From NCBI GenBank assembly GCA_030710605.1, contig CP092870.1, forward strand, positions 90,087,993-90,151,992: a DNA stretch of 64,000 nucleotides, read 5' to 3'. Below the pieces are notes generated by a model. That model saw only the letters and a list, made by a program, of their open reading frames with translations, had not been told where the DNA came from and made no database searches. The first letter of the stretch is position 1. Each line of letters starts with the position of its first letter. Shown here in pieces: positions 7,949 through 17,905 of the stretch. Made by a program: the position numbers and the translations under genes. This DNA is from Cordylochernes scorpioides (taxonomy: Eukaryota; Arthropoda; Arachnida; Pseudoscorpiones; Chernetidae).

Positions 7949-10843
7949 TCAGTTACTGCTATCTCTTCGGAGTTTATTTAGATTTTCTGCAAAAATGGTT
8001 CCTGAAATTATGAGAAGTTTTATAAATGCTTGTCCAAAATTAAAAACTGCCTCTTGTAGTTCGAAGATTTTATGAGCGGGCATGGTATAGATAAACAAGT
8101 AATTAATGATTAAAATTGGGATACAGTTGTATGGTAGAACTAACAAACAAAGGATAAAAATCAGATGAAAGATAGGATATTGCCCCATGTTCGTCCATAT
8201 TTTTGTAACTGGGGACTCTGAAATATTTGCTTGAACCTTATTAATTGTAGAATTTGAATGATTGGTAGGTTCGCAGTTCTCCTGTTTGATATCTTTAGGG
8301 AGTGGTGTGATATGATTGAACTGGTTGTCAGGTTTACAGTTCTCCTGTTTGATCGTCAATGGTTTTATTAGAGATATGTCGGCGGTAATTGGTTTAGGTT
8401 GAGATGTGTGATCGTTTCTCTGACGTGGATGTGGTAATTTTGGCATTGTTTGTGTTGTGTGTACGCTGTGCTTTATGTACGAATTTTGTTTTGCTTTGGT
8501 GCCTGTGTCGGTATTTTTACGTGAAGGTTGGTTGTATTCATCGATTCTTCTAGCGAATCGGCAGGTGGGGCAGGTTTTTACCTGTTTTGCGATGTCTTGT
8601 GTCATGTTCTGCCAATAATATTGTGATGAGATGAGCCTCGTCATCTTGGAGATGTTTGGATGGTGGTGTTGAGTGTGTACGGACTTAAGAAGTCTGGTTG
8701 TAAGTGAACTTGGGACTATAGTTTTAAGTACTCCTTTTCGGGAGACGGTGCGCAGTTTATAGTGATCCATAGTCACGCGAGATTTTCTCGGTGGAGAAGA
8801 CTGTTGGCTCTGTATGAGTGGCGCATCTAGAAAGCCACAAAATGGGATACGAGTTCCAACGCCCGTTTCATATTGTTGTACTCCATTTATGCTACGGACC
8901 TCATATTCGTATCTTGACAATCTTAACCTCCATCGAAACAATCTGCCTGACGGAGCTTTGATCTCTTTCAACCACTGCAATGCGGGATGGTCAGAAAATA
9001 TTGTAAACTTTCTGCCCATTAGACAGGTGCGGAAATTATCCACACTTTCCACAATGGCTAGGCATTGTAGTTCCAAGTCTGAATAATTTCGCTCGTGACT
9101 ACGCAGAGATCGGCTGAAATGTTGAACGGTGTATGTCTTCCCATCAGGGTAGACTTGTTTAAGAATGCCTGTAATGCTGAATGTTGAGGTGTTACAGTAC
9201 ACCTGGCATGGCAGACCTTCCTGGTAAAGGTGTAATGTGGGGTGTGTGGTAAGGCTTTCTTTCAGGTTAGTGAACGCTTTCTGGCGTTCGTCATCCCAGA
9301 CCCACATGACATCCTTTTTTAGAAGGTTGACAAGTGGCGTCCGCAAGCGGGCGTGGTCTGGAATGAACTCTTTATAGGCGTTCACAGCTTTTAGGAAAGA
9401 TCGTAATGTTTTTCGATTGTGTGGTTGTTTGGTGGCGTGAATTTTTTCTATGTTTTGTGTAGACGGGATGATTGTATTATTCTTAACGGTTGTGCATGCG
9501 CTTGTTTGTCGTTGTCGTCTGTTGGCGCGAGTGTCGCGCTTGTTGGGCGGGTTGTGCGTGTTTGTTGCGTGGTGACGTATGGGTGCGTGTATGTTGTGAG
9601 GTACATTTGCGTAATTATGGCGTGGCGAAGTGTGGTCATGTGTGGATTTTGTGTGGTAAGTGGGTGAGCTGTGTCGGTGTACGGACGTTTTTTTGGGGAT
9701 TATTGGAATTGTAGGTTGAAGTCGTGGTGGCTTTATATGTTGTGGGCATATAGTATTGGCAATTGGGTTGAGTGAAAAGTTGCGTTGTGTATAGTGAATG
9801 TTAGGTGTTGTGTTGTAGTATGCGTGTGGTAAAGGGTTTTGTTGTGTATTAGTGTGAGTGTCGAGTTCGTTGTGTGGGTTGGTCATGTGAGAGTTGTGCA
9901 ACGGTGTGTGATCACCTATGTTTTTGGTATGCGAGTTATCCCGCTGTGTGGGTGCGTTTTGGACAGGTTCATAAGTTGAAGTTGTTGTGGTTTGATTATT
10001 TGAGGGCATGTAAAAAAGGCAATTGGCTTTAGTGAAAAAGGGGCATGTAGATAAGTGGGTTTTTCTCAATGAATGCACGCAATGGTTGTCATAGGCGGAA
10101 AGTTGGGATGCGGGGAAAATTTTTTGTGACATCGCCTGACACTGCCAGTACGTGCATACATTGGACACATGATTAAAATGGTAGGAAAGGGTAGACAATG
10201 GGGCGCCCAGCTGGAATATAGTGCATTTATTAAAATCTATGGTTAATCTGAATTTATGGAGGCTATTGATACTAAGAATTCCAAATGGCAATGGTGCATT
10301 CACTACATGGAAATTCTCCTTTCGTGATATTTGTCCTATTGTCAGTGGGATAGATAGTTTACCCATGGTTTTTGCAAATCCGTTTAGGGTTTGGAGGTGT
10401 AGTGAATGTCCCTCAAGGGTTAAATTAGGCAGGTGGGTTTTTAGCATATGATAAATATTATATGGCACTATACTCAGGCTGGCGCCTGTATCAATTAAAA
10501 AGGGGCATGATACATTAGGGGCTAGAAAAAGTTTGACAGTCAGTTGGTTTAGGGAGCCTACCTCAGTCTCGAAAGGGCTGCTCGGCTGGGGTGTCTCTGT
10601 CTTGACTTGGTTGTTGTGGAATCGGGACTGGTGATTTTGGGACCGTTTGCACTGTCCGGACTTTTTCGTGGGTCGTCGGGACTGGTCGACGTCGGCATTC
10701 GCTGTGCCAGTGTCTCGCGCCGCAGAACTTGCAGTTGGGCGGCGGAAGAGGTGCATTCCATGCACCTGGGCGTCGGGGTGTGCTGTGGTACGGACCCGAC
10801 ATTGTGGGTGGTTGATCCTCTCTGGGTCGTGTTGTCGGTACAC
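7949..10843 (-). CDS. Compacted Gypsy-type Pol, RT and IN cores lost
   Basis: A 964-codon frame of Ty3/Gypsy Pol. In order: protease with an intact DTGAS motif (about residues 118-122); an Asn/Thr/His-rich linker; then, directly, the RT thumb/connection motif SFLKAVNAYKEFIPDHARL. The palm, with its catalytic aspartates, is absent. RNase H follows but its first acidic site reads YCNTST (Asn at 9191-9193, Asp in element 2). The integrase HHCC zinc region keeps CPTC but the DDE core is missing, then comes a hydrophobic C-terminal tail (about 7949-8180). The frame begins inside the gag end, in the +1 frame. The listed start is only the first ATG, and translation probably depends on frameshifting. 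Staying open over 2.9 kb despite two large deletions is unusual for a dead copy. Confidence 0.8.
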   Translation of the reverse strand: MYRQHDPERINHPQCRVRTTAHPDAQVHGMHLFRRPTASSAARDTGTANADVDQSRRPTKKSGQCKRSQNHQSRFHNNQVKTETPQPSSPFETEVGSLNQLTVKLFLAPNVSCPFLIDTGASLSIVPYNIYHMLKTHLPNLTLEGHSLHLQTLNGFAKTMGKLSIPLTIGQISRKENFHVVNAPLPFGILSINSLHKFRLTIDFNKCTIFQLGAPLSTLSYHFNHVSNVCTYWQCQAMSQKIFPASQLSAYDNHCVHSLRKTHLSTCPFFTKANCLFYMPSNNQTTTTSTYEPVQNAPTQRDNSHTKNIGDHTPLHNSHMTNPHNELDTHTNTQQNPLPHAYYNTTPNIHYTQRNFSLNPIANTICPQHIKPPRLQPTIPIIPKKTSVHRHSSPTYHTKSTHDHTSPRHNYANVPHNIHAPIRHHATNTHNPPNKRDTRANRRQRQTSACTTVKNNTIIPSTQNIEKIHATKQPHNRKTLRSFLKAVNAYKEFIPDHARLRTPLVNLLKKDVMWVWDDERQKAFTNLKESLTTHPTLHLYQEGLPCQVYCNTSTFSITGILKQVYPDGKTYTVQHFSRSLRSHERNYSDLELQCLAIVESVDNFRTCLMGRKFTIFSDHPALQWLKEIKAPSGRLFRWRLRLSRYEYEVRSINGVQQYETGVGTRIPFCGFLDAPLIQSQQSSPPRKSRVTMDHYKLRTVSRKGVLKTIVPSSLTTRLLKSVHTQHHHPNISKMTRLISSQYYWQNMTQDIAKQVKTCPTCRFARRIDEYNQPSRKNTDTGTKAKQNSYIKHSVHTTQTMPKLPHPRQRNDHTSQPKPITADISLIKPLTIKQENCKPDNQFNHITPLPKDIKQENCEPTNHSNSTINKVQANISESPVTKIWTNMGQYPIFHLIFILCLLVLPYNCIPILIINYLFIYTMPAHKIFELQEAVFNFGQAFIKLLIISGTIFAENLNKLRRDSSN

Positions 10844-11465
10844 TGGGCCCGTGGATCCGCTGTACCAGTCGGAACCATTCTCCTAGGTTCTCGGGAGGTA
10901 CTACGCGGACTAGGCGCTGGTCGTTGAATGGCAGTCCTTCTGTCAGCGTCTCGAGGATCACCTCCTGTGGAAGTCCTAGTTGCAATCCCATGGCGGTTTT
11001 CTCCCGGTAATAGGTCTCTAGGTTGGCTTGTCCAGTAAGTTTCATGGCGAAATATTCCGCAAAGGACGCTTCGCTTGACTCAGGGTAGAGATCTAGGAGG
11101 ATTTGTCTCACCTGGAAATAACTCCGGTCGGCCATCCGAAGTTTCCTGAAGAGCTCCAGGGGTTGTCGCGCCAGATAGTTTGGCAGGCGGAGTAATTTTT
11201 CTTGTTCTCCCATGGATGCGTCTTCCATTTTTCGGTCGAATGCTTGGAAAAACTGTGTCGCGTTGTATGTGCCATCGAAAGGCGGGATTGCCGACTCCGC
11301 TCCATCAGAAATTTTTACTCGGGACAGGAGCGTTGACAGCTGGTTGACGGCGTCCGCTAGGGGCGCAGTTGTCTCGCCCGTCTCTCTTACTTCCTGCCTC
11401 CCTTCCGTTGTTGTTTCTATCGGGCCGTCCGACTTTACGCCTATGGAATCCTGATTTAATTCCAT
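10563..11465 (-). CDS. Gypsy-type Gag, element 1
   Basis: 300 codons. The N-terminus is acidic and polar. The middle matches a Retrotrans_gag capsid-like domain (motifs QVRQILLDLYPES, GLQLGLPQEVILETLTEGLP and PPENLGEWFRLVQRI). A single zinc knuckle CKFCGARHWHSEC near residues 245-257 is spaced C-x2-C-x3-H-x4-C. It is closely similar to Gag of element 2 and less so to element 3. The ATG lies 9 bases after the AGTCGACAGGATT primer-site motif. The gag TGA at 10563 is where the pol frame takes over in +1. Role: nucleocapsid/capsid of retrotransposon particles, by homology. Confidence 0.85.
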   Translation of the reverse strand: MELNQDSIGVKSDGPIETTTEGRQEVRETGETTAPLADAVNQLSTLLSRVKISDGAESAIPPFDGTYNATQFFQAFDRKMEDASMGEQEKLLRLPNYLARQPLELFRKLRMADRSYFQVRQILLDLYPESSEASFAEYFAMKLTGQANLETYYREKTAMGLQLGLPQEVILETLTEGLPFNDQRLVRVVPPENLGEWFRLVQRIHGPSVPTTRPREDQPPTMSGPYHSTPRRPGAWNAPLPPPNCKFCGARHWHSECRRRPVPTTHEKVRTVQTVPKSPVPIPQQPSQDRDTPAEQPFRD

Positions 11466-12003
11466 CTCTTAATCCTGTCGACTCTATGTACTATGATCCA
11501 AAGTTATTACACTGCAATATTTGATGTATTACACTGTTGTAGAATCCTGTCGACTTATTTAGGTGCTGTCTTCTGATTGGCCGGCGGTTTCCTTTGGTGT
11601 TGTTTTTGCCGGAAGATATATCTGATTTCGTCAGGAAGTGTTGGATAGCTCGACGCTTATAACTTCGGCGGATATTAGATACGTCCTGTCTTTGCCGGAA
11701 ATATTGGGTGTTAGCTTAACATTTATAACTTCTGGTCACCAGATACAACCTGCTTTGTCAGGAAGTATTGAGTGCTTCTTGACTAATATAACTTCTGCGG
11801 TCACTAGAGACGGCCGGTCTCTGCCCCTGCAATATTGACACAGGGGTGCCAAGAATAGTCGTGCCAGCTTTAGGCCTACTTCCTATGTCTTATTGCTACT
11901 TGCTTTCCTCCAGTTACCTTGTTCTTTATTAAGTCTTTGAAAATCATACATGGTACATACATAGTGGGTCGGGGTTGCATTTAATTATATACAAATTATG
12001 ACA
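11466..12003 (-). mobile_element. 5' LTR and leader of element 1
   Basis: Read on the minus strand, this holds blocks shared with the LTR of element 3 (AATCAGAAGACA...CACCTAAATA, CAATACTTCCTGACA) and with the start of element 2's LTR (TATGTACCATGT, AATAAAGAA). Three 62-65-bp tandem units (about 11655-11840) repeat a block that occurs once in element 3's LTR. The primer-site motif AGTCGACAGGATT occurs twice, at about 11475-11487 and 11550-11562. The outer boundary at 12003 (TGTCATAATTTG on the minus strand) is a guess. Confidence 0.6.
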
Positions 12004-12816
12004 TATATTTATATTATAGGTTAAGCGCGGCGTTATAGTTATTCAACAATGTTTTTGTAGAAGGAATTCAAGGATAGAAAACTTGATATATAAAAGGTTT
12101 GATACAAGAAATCTCTTCCTTCAGAATTTGTTGGCCAAATGATATTGTGGCGAAGAAATATTTTATTATTTAATTTAATATTATTCAATAAAAATATTCA
12201 ACAGATTATAAAAATATATATTACTCTGTATTTGTGAAATCATCTGTAAACTATTTCTTTGCTTGCTTGCTTAAGATTCCCTAGCTGTAGATAGTTTTTG
12301 GGGCTGACCTGTTAATAATTGTCGACTCGTCGCTGTGACGTCATCAATAAATACTTTTACATCTCAGGATATTTCAAGGCTTGATTTCTACGCTACAATA
12401 TACTATTTTTAAAAATATTTGTAAATATCTTTCATATATTTTTGATCATTTGTTATTCTCTGATAGTTAAATCTAGATGGAAGGCTAAACTAGGTCACCA
12501 AAAATATGAGAATCTTTATATGCAAAACATAATTTATATATTGAATTTTTACACGAAAGGCCGTTTTTGCAAAATCAAAGCCAACGTACTCCAAGCTAAT
12601 ATAACCTGCCATAAGAGACAATTTACAGGAGAGGCCAGTGTTGCCTATTTTTATTATTTGTATGTCTCACGAAAGATTTTAGAGCATTTTTTCACGAATT
12701 TAGAGATTCTGAATATGTAAATTAGATATATATTTTTTATGTGTATATCTAAATAAATTAGGTGTTTTAAAGTGATCTAATTGAGTAAATATTATTTAAA
12801 TGATCAATAATATATA
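12004..12816. other. AT-rich spacer, nothing recognised
   Basis: A 92-codon ORF at 12442-12720 shows no recognisable domain and looks fortuitous. Confidence 0.4.
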
Positions 12817-12818
12817 TA

Positions 12819-12978
12819 CAGTTAAACCTGTCTATAGCGCCCCCTCTAAATAGCGCCCGATTTTAAACATTAAAATGTAAACATTTTACATTAAAAGTGA
12901 CTTTTCTATAGCACCCCCTCTCTATGGCACCCTATTTCGGTGAGTCCCAAGAGGGGGCGCTATAGACAGGTTTAACTG
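12819..12978. repeat. MITE, CAGTTAAACCTGTCTATAGCG ends, copy 1
   Basis: Perfect inverted ends from CAGTTAAACCTGTCTATAG to CTATAGACAGGTTTAACTG, flanked on the left by TA. The interior repeats CCCCCTC and ATAGCACC blocks. Ends resemble pogo/Tigger termini. Confidence 0.8.
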
Positions 12979-13153
12979 TTAAACCTGTCTTTAGCGCCCC
13001 CCTCTTGAGACACACCAAAATAGGGTGCTATAGAAAGGGGGTGCTATAGACAGGTCACTTTTAATGTAAATCGCATCGTACTACGTAATTAAAATCGGGT
13101 GCTATAGAGAGGGAGGCGCTATTTAGAGGGAGCGTTATAGACAGGTTTAACTG
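12977..13153. repeat. Same MITE, inverted copy 2
   Basis: Abuts copy 1 tail to tail, sharing the palindromic junction GGTTTAACTGTTAAACC, and runs to GACAGGTTTAACTG at a TA. It is an inverted relative of the 14351-14527 copy, with TACGTAGTACGATGCG-type interior. Confidence 0.8.
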
Positions 13154-14016
13154 TATATATAATTACCAGTGTGCCCCGGGATTCTTCATCATTTCTTAAA
13201 CTGGCAAACTCCAACTAAAGATTATTGGTCTGTTGCTGAGCTGCTGGTGGTTCCAATACTTCAAGAAATTTTACATACACCAAATTTTGCAGGTAGTTTG
13301 ATATATTGTAAATAGTATGTGTGATGTAAAGTGTGGTATATACAATGTTGATTTCGGACTAATGACCTGGAATCGGATCCCTTATTGTGCGGCCACTTTT
13401 TTTTCCTTAATAAAAAAATCGCTCCAATTAACTCTGATTCTTGTAAAAACTCAACCTCATCAGTGAGTGCAAGTAACAAACATGGCACACTTTTTAAGGG
13501 CAAAAATTCGAACTGCTTTTTACATGTGTAGACATGTACAGGATAGATAGTTTCTAACTACTACCCACCATGATTATCTTGGCCTTTGTACCACTTGTAC
13601 TAGACATTATAATATATGAAAAAGGAAAATCAGGAGATGCCTTCTTTATTTTTAATAATAATATATATTTAGATAATAAAAGGATCAATCCGATATATGC
13701 CTCTTTATTTATTATCTAAATATTTAAATATGTATTGTTCTATTTTCATAATAATATGTATATATTATGTGTGTATATTCTTTGTTAAAAATTATATACA
13801 TTCCAGAGAATGGGTGTGTACAAAATTATACATCTCCTTCTCTTTTCGTACAATTATCTTTTTCTAAACATATTATCAAAAGTATTTTTTTGGGTTTATA
13901 ATGCATACATTCTTTTTTAAAAGATATTCCTAAAGAATACATACATAATATATAACGAAACTATATTTGGAAGTAAAAAATAATAGACGTGTTTGTTTTT
14001 TGATATAATATACATT
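13154..14016. repeat. AT-rich spacer with family C copy
   Basis: About 13400-13580 is a family C member (TCATCAGTGAGTGCAAGTAAC, ACATGTGTAGACATGT). The remainder is AT-rich with a partial dyad near 13650-13730 (TATTATCTAAATA and its inverse). No gene seen. Confidence 0.4.
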
Positions 14017-14032
14017 TATATAAAAGAGTTGA

Positions 14033-14096
14033 AAAAATGGAACGCTTCACGATTTGGCGTGTCATCCTTGCGCAGGGGCCATGCTAATCTTCTCTG
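14033..14096 (-). pseudogene. U6 snRNA retro-fragment
   Basis: The minus strand matches the central and 3' part of spliceosomal U6 (GAGAAGATTAGCATGGCCCC, then GCGCAAGGATGACACG and GTGAAGCGTTCCA, ending in T5). The 5' stem-loop and the U6 promoter-proximal region are absent. It is flanked by a 14-bp direct repeat TATAAAAGAGTTGA (14019-14032 and 14097-14110), the hallmark of target-primed insertion. Not a functional U6 gene. Confidence 0.9.
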
Positions 14097-14350
14097 TATA
14101 AAAGAGTTGAATGTTTGTAAGATTTATATAAATGTAATATATATCAAAGACGGCCATATAAGAAACATATCCACAATACCTAAAATATAATAGTATATAA
14201 ATTCCTTTAAAAATTGTGTAGAAATGCAGAGACGTGTTAAAGAACCAAACAAAATCCCCTCTGAATGTTCCTGTTTTCTACGGTTTAAACAAAACAATTG
14301 TGAGTTTTTTTAATCGTTGGATTTTTAATGAATATATTTGTAAATATATA

Positions 14351-14527
14351 CTGTTAAACCTGTCTATAGCGTCCCCTCTGAATAGCGCCTCCCTCTCTAT
14401 AGCTCCCGATTTTAAATACGTAGTACGATGCGATTTACATTAAAAGTGACTTGTTTATAGCACCCCCTCTCTATAGCACCCTATTTTGGTGAGTCCCAAG
14501 AAGGCGCGCTATAGACAGGTTTAACTG
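14351..14527. repeat. MITE, CTGTTAAACCTGTCTATAGCG ends, copy 3
   Basis: Complete third member of the 12819 family, 177 bp, ending GGTTTAACTG at TA. Confidence 0.8.
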
Positions 14528-15300
14528 TATTTATATCGGGCGCGTATTAGAATTTTTAATATTTGTAATTAGGATAAATTTATACTTCAGATATGATTAT
14601 AGCTCATAATAATGCTATTTACGGTTTTTAATACTTTTCAACTCAAAGGTTATAGAAGAAATTAATATGTATCTCTTTAAAAATCTATATTTTACAATTT
14701 GTAATTTTTTCTGACATTTGAGTTATTAGAATAATAAGTAATGTTAACGAGGAACGGAATAAGATCTTAAAGAACATTATCCAAGTTTACGTGAACCCAA
14801 TTCAGATAATCAGAATGATGTCCGAGAAAAATATATAGCGATAGAATTGTTTAACATCCATAAAGCGTTAGAGAACAAGGTAATCTCTAAGAACTAAAAT
14901 TACAGAACAATTTCCTTCCATAGTTAATTTGTATAGTTATGTTGAATACTTTGATTTCCTTTTCATTTTCCCTTCTCTCCTTTGTTTATGTTTTTTTTTT
15001 TTCCTTTTCTCCATGAAAATGATGTATGGCGAGTCCTTACAGGACGGAAATGTCCTAATAAAGCTGTTGTTGTTGTAATATAATTAAGAGCTTATGTTAA
15101 TTATATACCTTTTCCTGATGCTTGAAGTGCTTTTTTTAAAGAACGATTTAAAATATTTTGAAATTTTAAATTTAATATTGTTTTAAGACTCTATGGTTAA
15201 CCGGGAAAGCATTGAATAGCCTTATAATATACACAAATACACGTGCCATATTTACATATTAGTTCAAATTAACTATTTAATAATCAGCTTCGATGTGTAT
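14528..15300. other. AT-rich spacer; possible LINE 3' tail
   Basis: Around 14985-15077 a T-rich run is followed by GGAAATGTCCTAATAAAGC and a (TGT)n tail. This resembles the 3' end of a non-LTR retrotransposon, but no RT remnant lies upstream, so this is only a suggestion. Confidence 0.25.
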
Positions 15301-15900
15301 CCCGCTTCTTACACCCAGTCCTATCGGGAAAAACCGACTTGTAGGCTGATACGCTGCCGAACTGACACGTAGGTTCAAGTGTCTACAGAGCAATCCACTC
15401 CTTACACTCAAGATATAATGGACTTCAAGGCACCACCCCGTTCTGGTCAACAATTGCTTTCAACCTGGCTCTGTCTTAAATATCAGTTATCATAATATCA
15501 CTTTTATGGGGTAAATTTCCACAAAACTCTAATTATATAGCAAATATTTCAACCCATAAATTGCCCATTTTCAAAATAATATTTTTCTATATACAAAAAG
15601 TGCGAATTTTTTTTACTCTGGTTCATATATCCATCATAATTCCGTATGAAAAAAATATATTTAAATAAGAATAAATTACCGAAAAACTCAATAATTCTCA
15701 ATCTGGGGCTCCAAGAGATGTAATGGGAAGGAAGGATGTGCATTATAGGAATGCGTGAGAAATGAAGTCAGTGATTCCTTAAAGAAATGACTGTGCTGGG
15801 ATTTGGAAGTCGCCATTAGATTTTTGTTTCCCCCTTCTTTCAATTACCGCATCGCTGCATTATTTTAACCAGTGCATGTAATTACCTCGAATTATACCGT
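15301..15900. other. Unassigned; GC-richer block at 15300-15470
   Basis: A 170-bp block of balanced composition with no ORF, stem-loop or repeat partner I can identify. The rest is AT-rich. Confidence 0.3.
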
Positions 15901-16205
15901 ATTCTTAATTAAATTTGATATATATATATGGGGAAATATAGAATTTGTTAATTAAAGGATAGTACATCATTCATTGGATTTATTTCAAATCTGCTTTGTT
16001 AATTATATAAAAAATATTTGCATAGTGATATGTTTAAGTATTTGCATATTTTTATTTTTCATATATCATTTGCATACTTATTTAGTAATATTGATTTTTT
16101 TTTTCTCTTGCAATAATTCTCGTGACAATGTTGAAATATTTTTGCATTTAAAAATATATATATAGAAATAAAATCCTAATATCTCTTTTTTATAATTATA
16201 TAATA
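15901..16205. other. AT-rich spacer
   Basis: T-rich on the plus strand and low complexity; no feature supported. Confidence 0.4.
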
Positions 16206-16800
16206 TTAGGTTGGTGCAAAAAAAAAAAATAAGTTCCGTTTTTTGTGGTAACTTTAATAATTCGCTTCAAACAAGAATTTATTAATCAAAATAAAAAAGA
16301 ATATATACATCCCTGTCAATGGGAAACTAGCTGGTTTATTCCATTTGAAAAAAATTATGGAGTTCTAGAGTCAATGAAATCATTAAAGACCATATCGGTT
16401 TTGTCTTGATTTCTAAAGTATTTCCCTCCCAAGAAGTTGGTGAGGTGCCTGAAAAATGGTAGTCAGTAGGAGAGAGGTCTGATTGAGTGTGATGGGTGAT
16501 CAAGAGTTTTATAGCCCAGCTCAATCAGCTTTAGTCGAGTGATCATTGAGACGTGGGGTCTGGTGTTGTCATGGAGCAGGATAGGCACTTTTCTGCTGAC
16601 CAATCGGGGGCAGATGAGGCGAAGTCTTTAGTGCATTTAATCAATTTGCTTTCAATACCTTACCGCTGTGATTGTTCCACCAGGATTCAGAAAGCTGTAA
16701 TAAATCAAACCGGATCTAGACCACCAAACAGTCATCATAATAATATTTTTGGTGCAATTTGGGAAGTGTGCCTGATAACCAAACCAAACCTTATCTGTTA
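16206..16800 (-). pseudogene. Mariner transposase relic (irritans-like)
   Basis: Left end TTAGGTTGGTGCAAA is the classical mariner terminus. The minus strand, read across several frames, gives TVWWSRSG, ILLHDNTRPHVSMITRL (second catalytic Asp) and RPLSPTDYHF (third Asp region), in mariner order. Stop codons and shifts break it, and the N-terminal half and far terminus are missing. A dead, 5'-truncated copy of a cut-and-paste transposase. Confidence 0.85.
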
Positions 16801-17653
16801 ACTAATTTTATAAATTGTTCTATAGGATTATATTAGAAATAGCGTTAATTGATTTATAATCCTTAAACCTTATCATAACCATATTTAGTTAATTTCGTTT
16901 ATTTAACTCATAGAGCATCGAGGTGCTTCACACCTTTAAAATACCAGAACTTTCAGAATTTTCATAAAGGTAAACAGTAGAAAGATAATTCCTTGAAAAG
17001 GACAATAGAGGGTTGTCGAAATATTGGAAGTAAATGTTTGCAGCGACGGTCAATAAATGGCGTCTAGTTTTGACGGGAGAGGCGCCCTATATGCTTCTAT
17101 AGATCAATTTCCTCCCGGCAAAAATTTCCACCAATATTGTTACATAATGTTTGATATGCGCCCCCTCCATTTATTTAAAATAATCAATGATATTTCAAAT
17201 TTATTTCAAACAGATAGTGTTTAAACAGAAATTGATTTATTCAAAAAAGAATCTTACACGTCAAAAATAGTTTACATTTTTCATAAGAGATGGCGCTCTA
17301 ATTCATTATATCAAAATTGTGTATTATAGTATAATTTATTTTTATAGTATCATTTTCCTTTTGTTACATTGTTGTTATTGTTTATATCTTGATTGTTTAG
17401 TTTGGAGAGAGAGAAGGTACGTAGAATACTCAGAGTCACCAACTACGAGGAAGACAACGAATAAATAAATACACAAACTTTGAAGGAAATTTACTTTTTA
17501 TTTAAATTTTATTTGTTTCTTATTTGCGCTTTAATTATGGAAACTCTCTCGGGAAATATGTATAACACCAAGAAGGAAGAAAACAAGGTAGATGACCCTA
17601 CAAAGTTGCAACACGGTGTAACAATATAAAGGTTAATTTAAATAATTCGCCAC
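16801..17653. other. AT-rich spacer with foldback relic
   Basis: About 17225-17310 carries AAGAATCTTACACGTC and AGATGGCGCTC blocks of the 3389-3561 foldback family. No gene recognised. Confidence 0.4.
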
Positions 17654-17905
17654 TCATAACTAAGTTAGTTCTTAAAATTAAAGATACTTCGTCTAGAGCA
17701 AATATTTTAATATTTCGACGTTTCGACAAAAATCTTTTGTCCTCGCAGGGAACAAATTTGCAAATTAGAGCATTTGGCAAGGCGTTTTTATTTGCTCCTT
17801 GACGAAGACAAAAGATGTTTATCGAAACGTCGGTATAATAAAAACATTTACTGGCCGAAGTATCTTTAATTTTAAGATCTATGAATGCCGGCCAGGCACA
17901 CACAA
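17654..17905. mobile_element. Penelope-type terminal fragment, two hammerhead-like motifs
   Basis: Inverted outer arms TAAAATTAAAGATACTTCG and CGAAGTATCTTTAATTTTA enclose two hammerhead-like motifs in opposite orientation. The minus-strand motif is at about 17701-17765 (GACAAAAGATTTTTGTCGAAAC). The plus-strand motif is at about 17787-17843 (TTGACGA, stem II, CGAAACGTC). The internal block GCATTTGGCAAGGCGTT and the GGCCGAAGT and TGCCGGCCAGGCA ends also occur in the Penelope-like element at 25386-27620, which assigns the fragment. Confidence 0.65.

Noticed and set aside
8814..9714. Several plus-strand ORFs opposite element 1 pol
   Set aside because: They are antisense shadows of the A/C-rich pol frame, with G/V/C-rich compositions and no domain.
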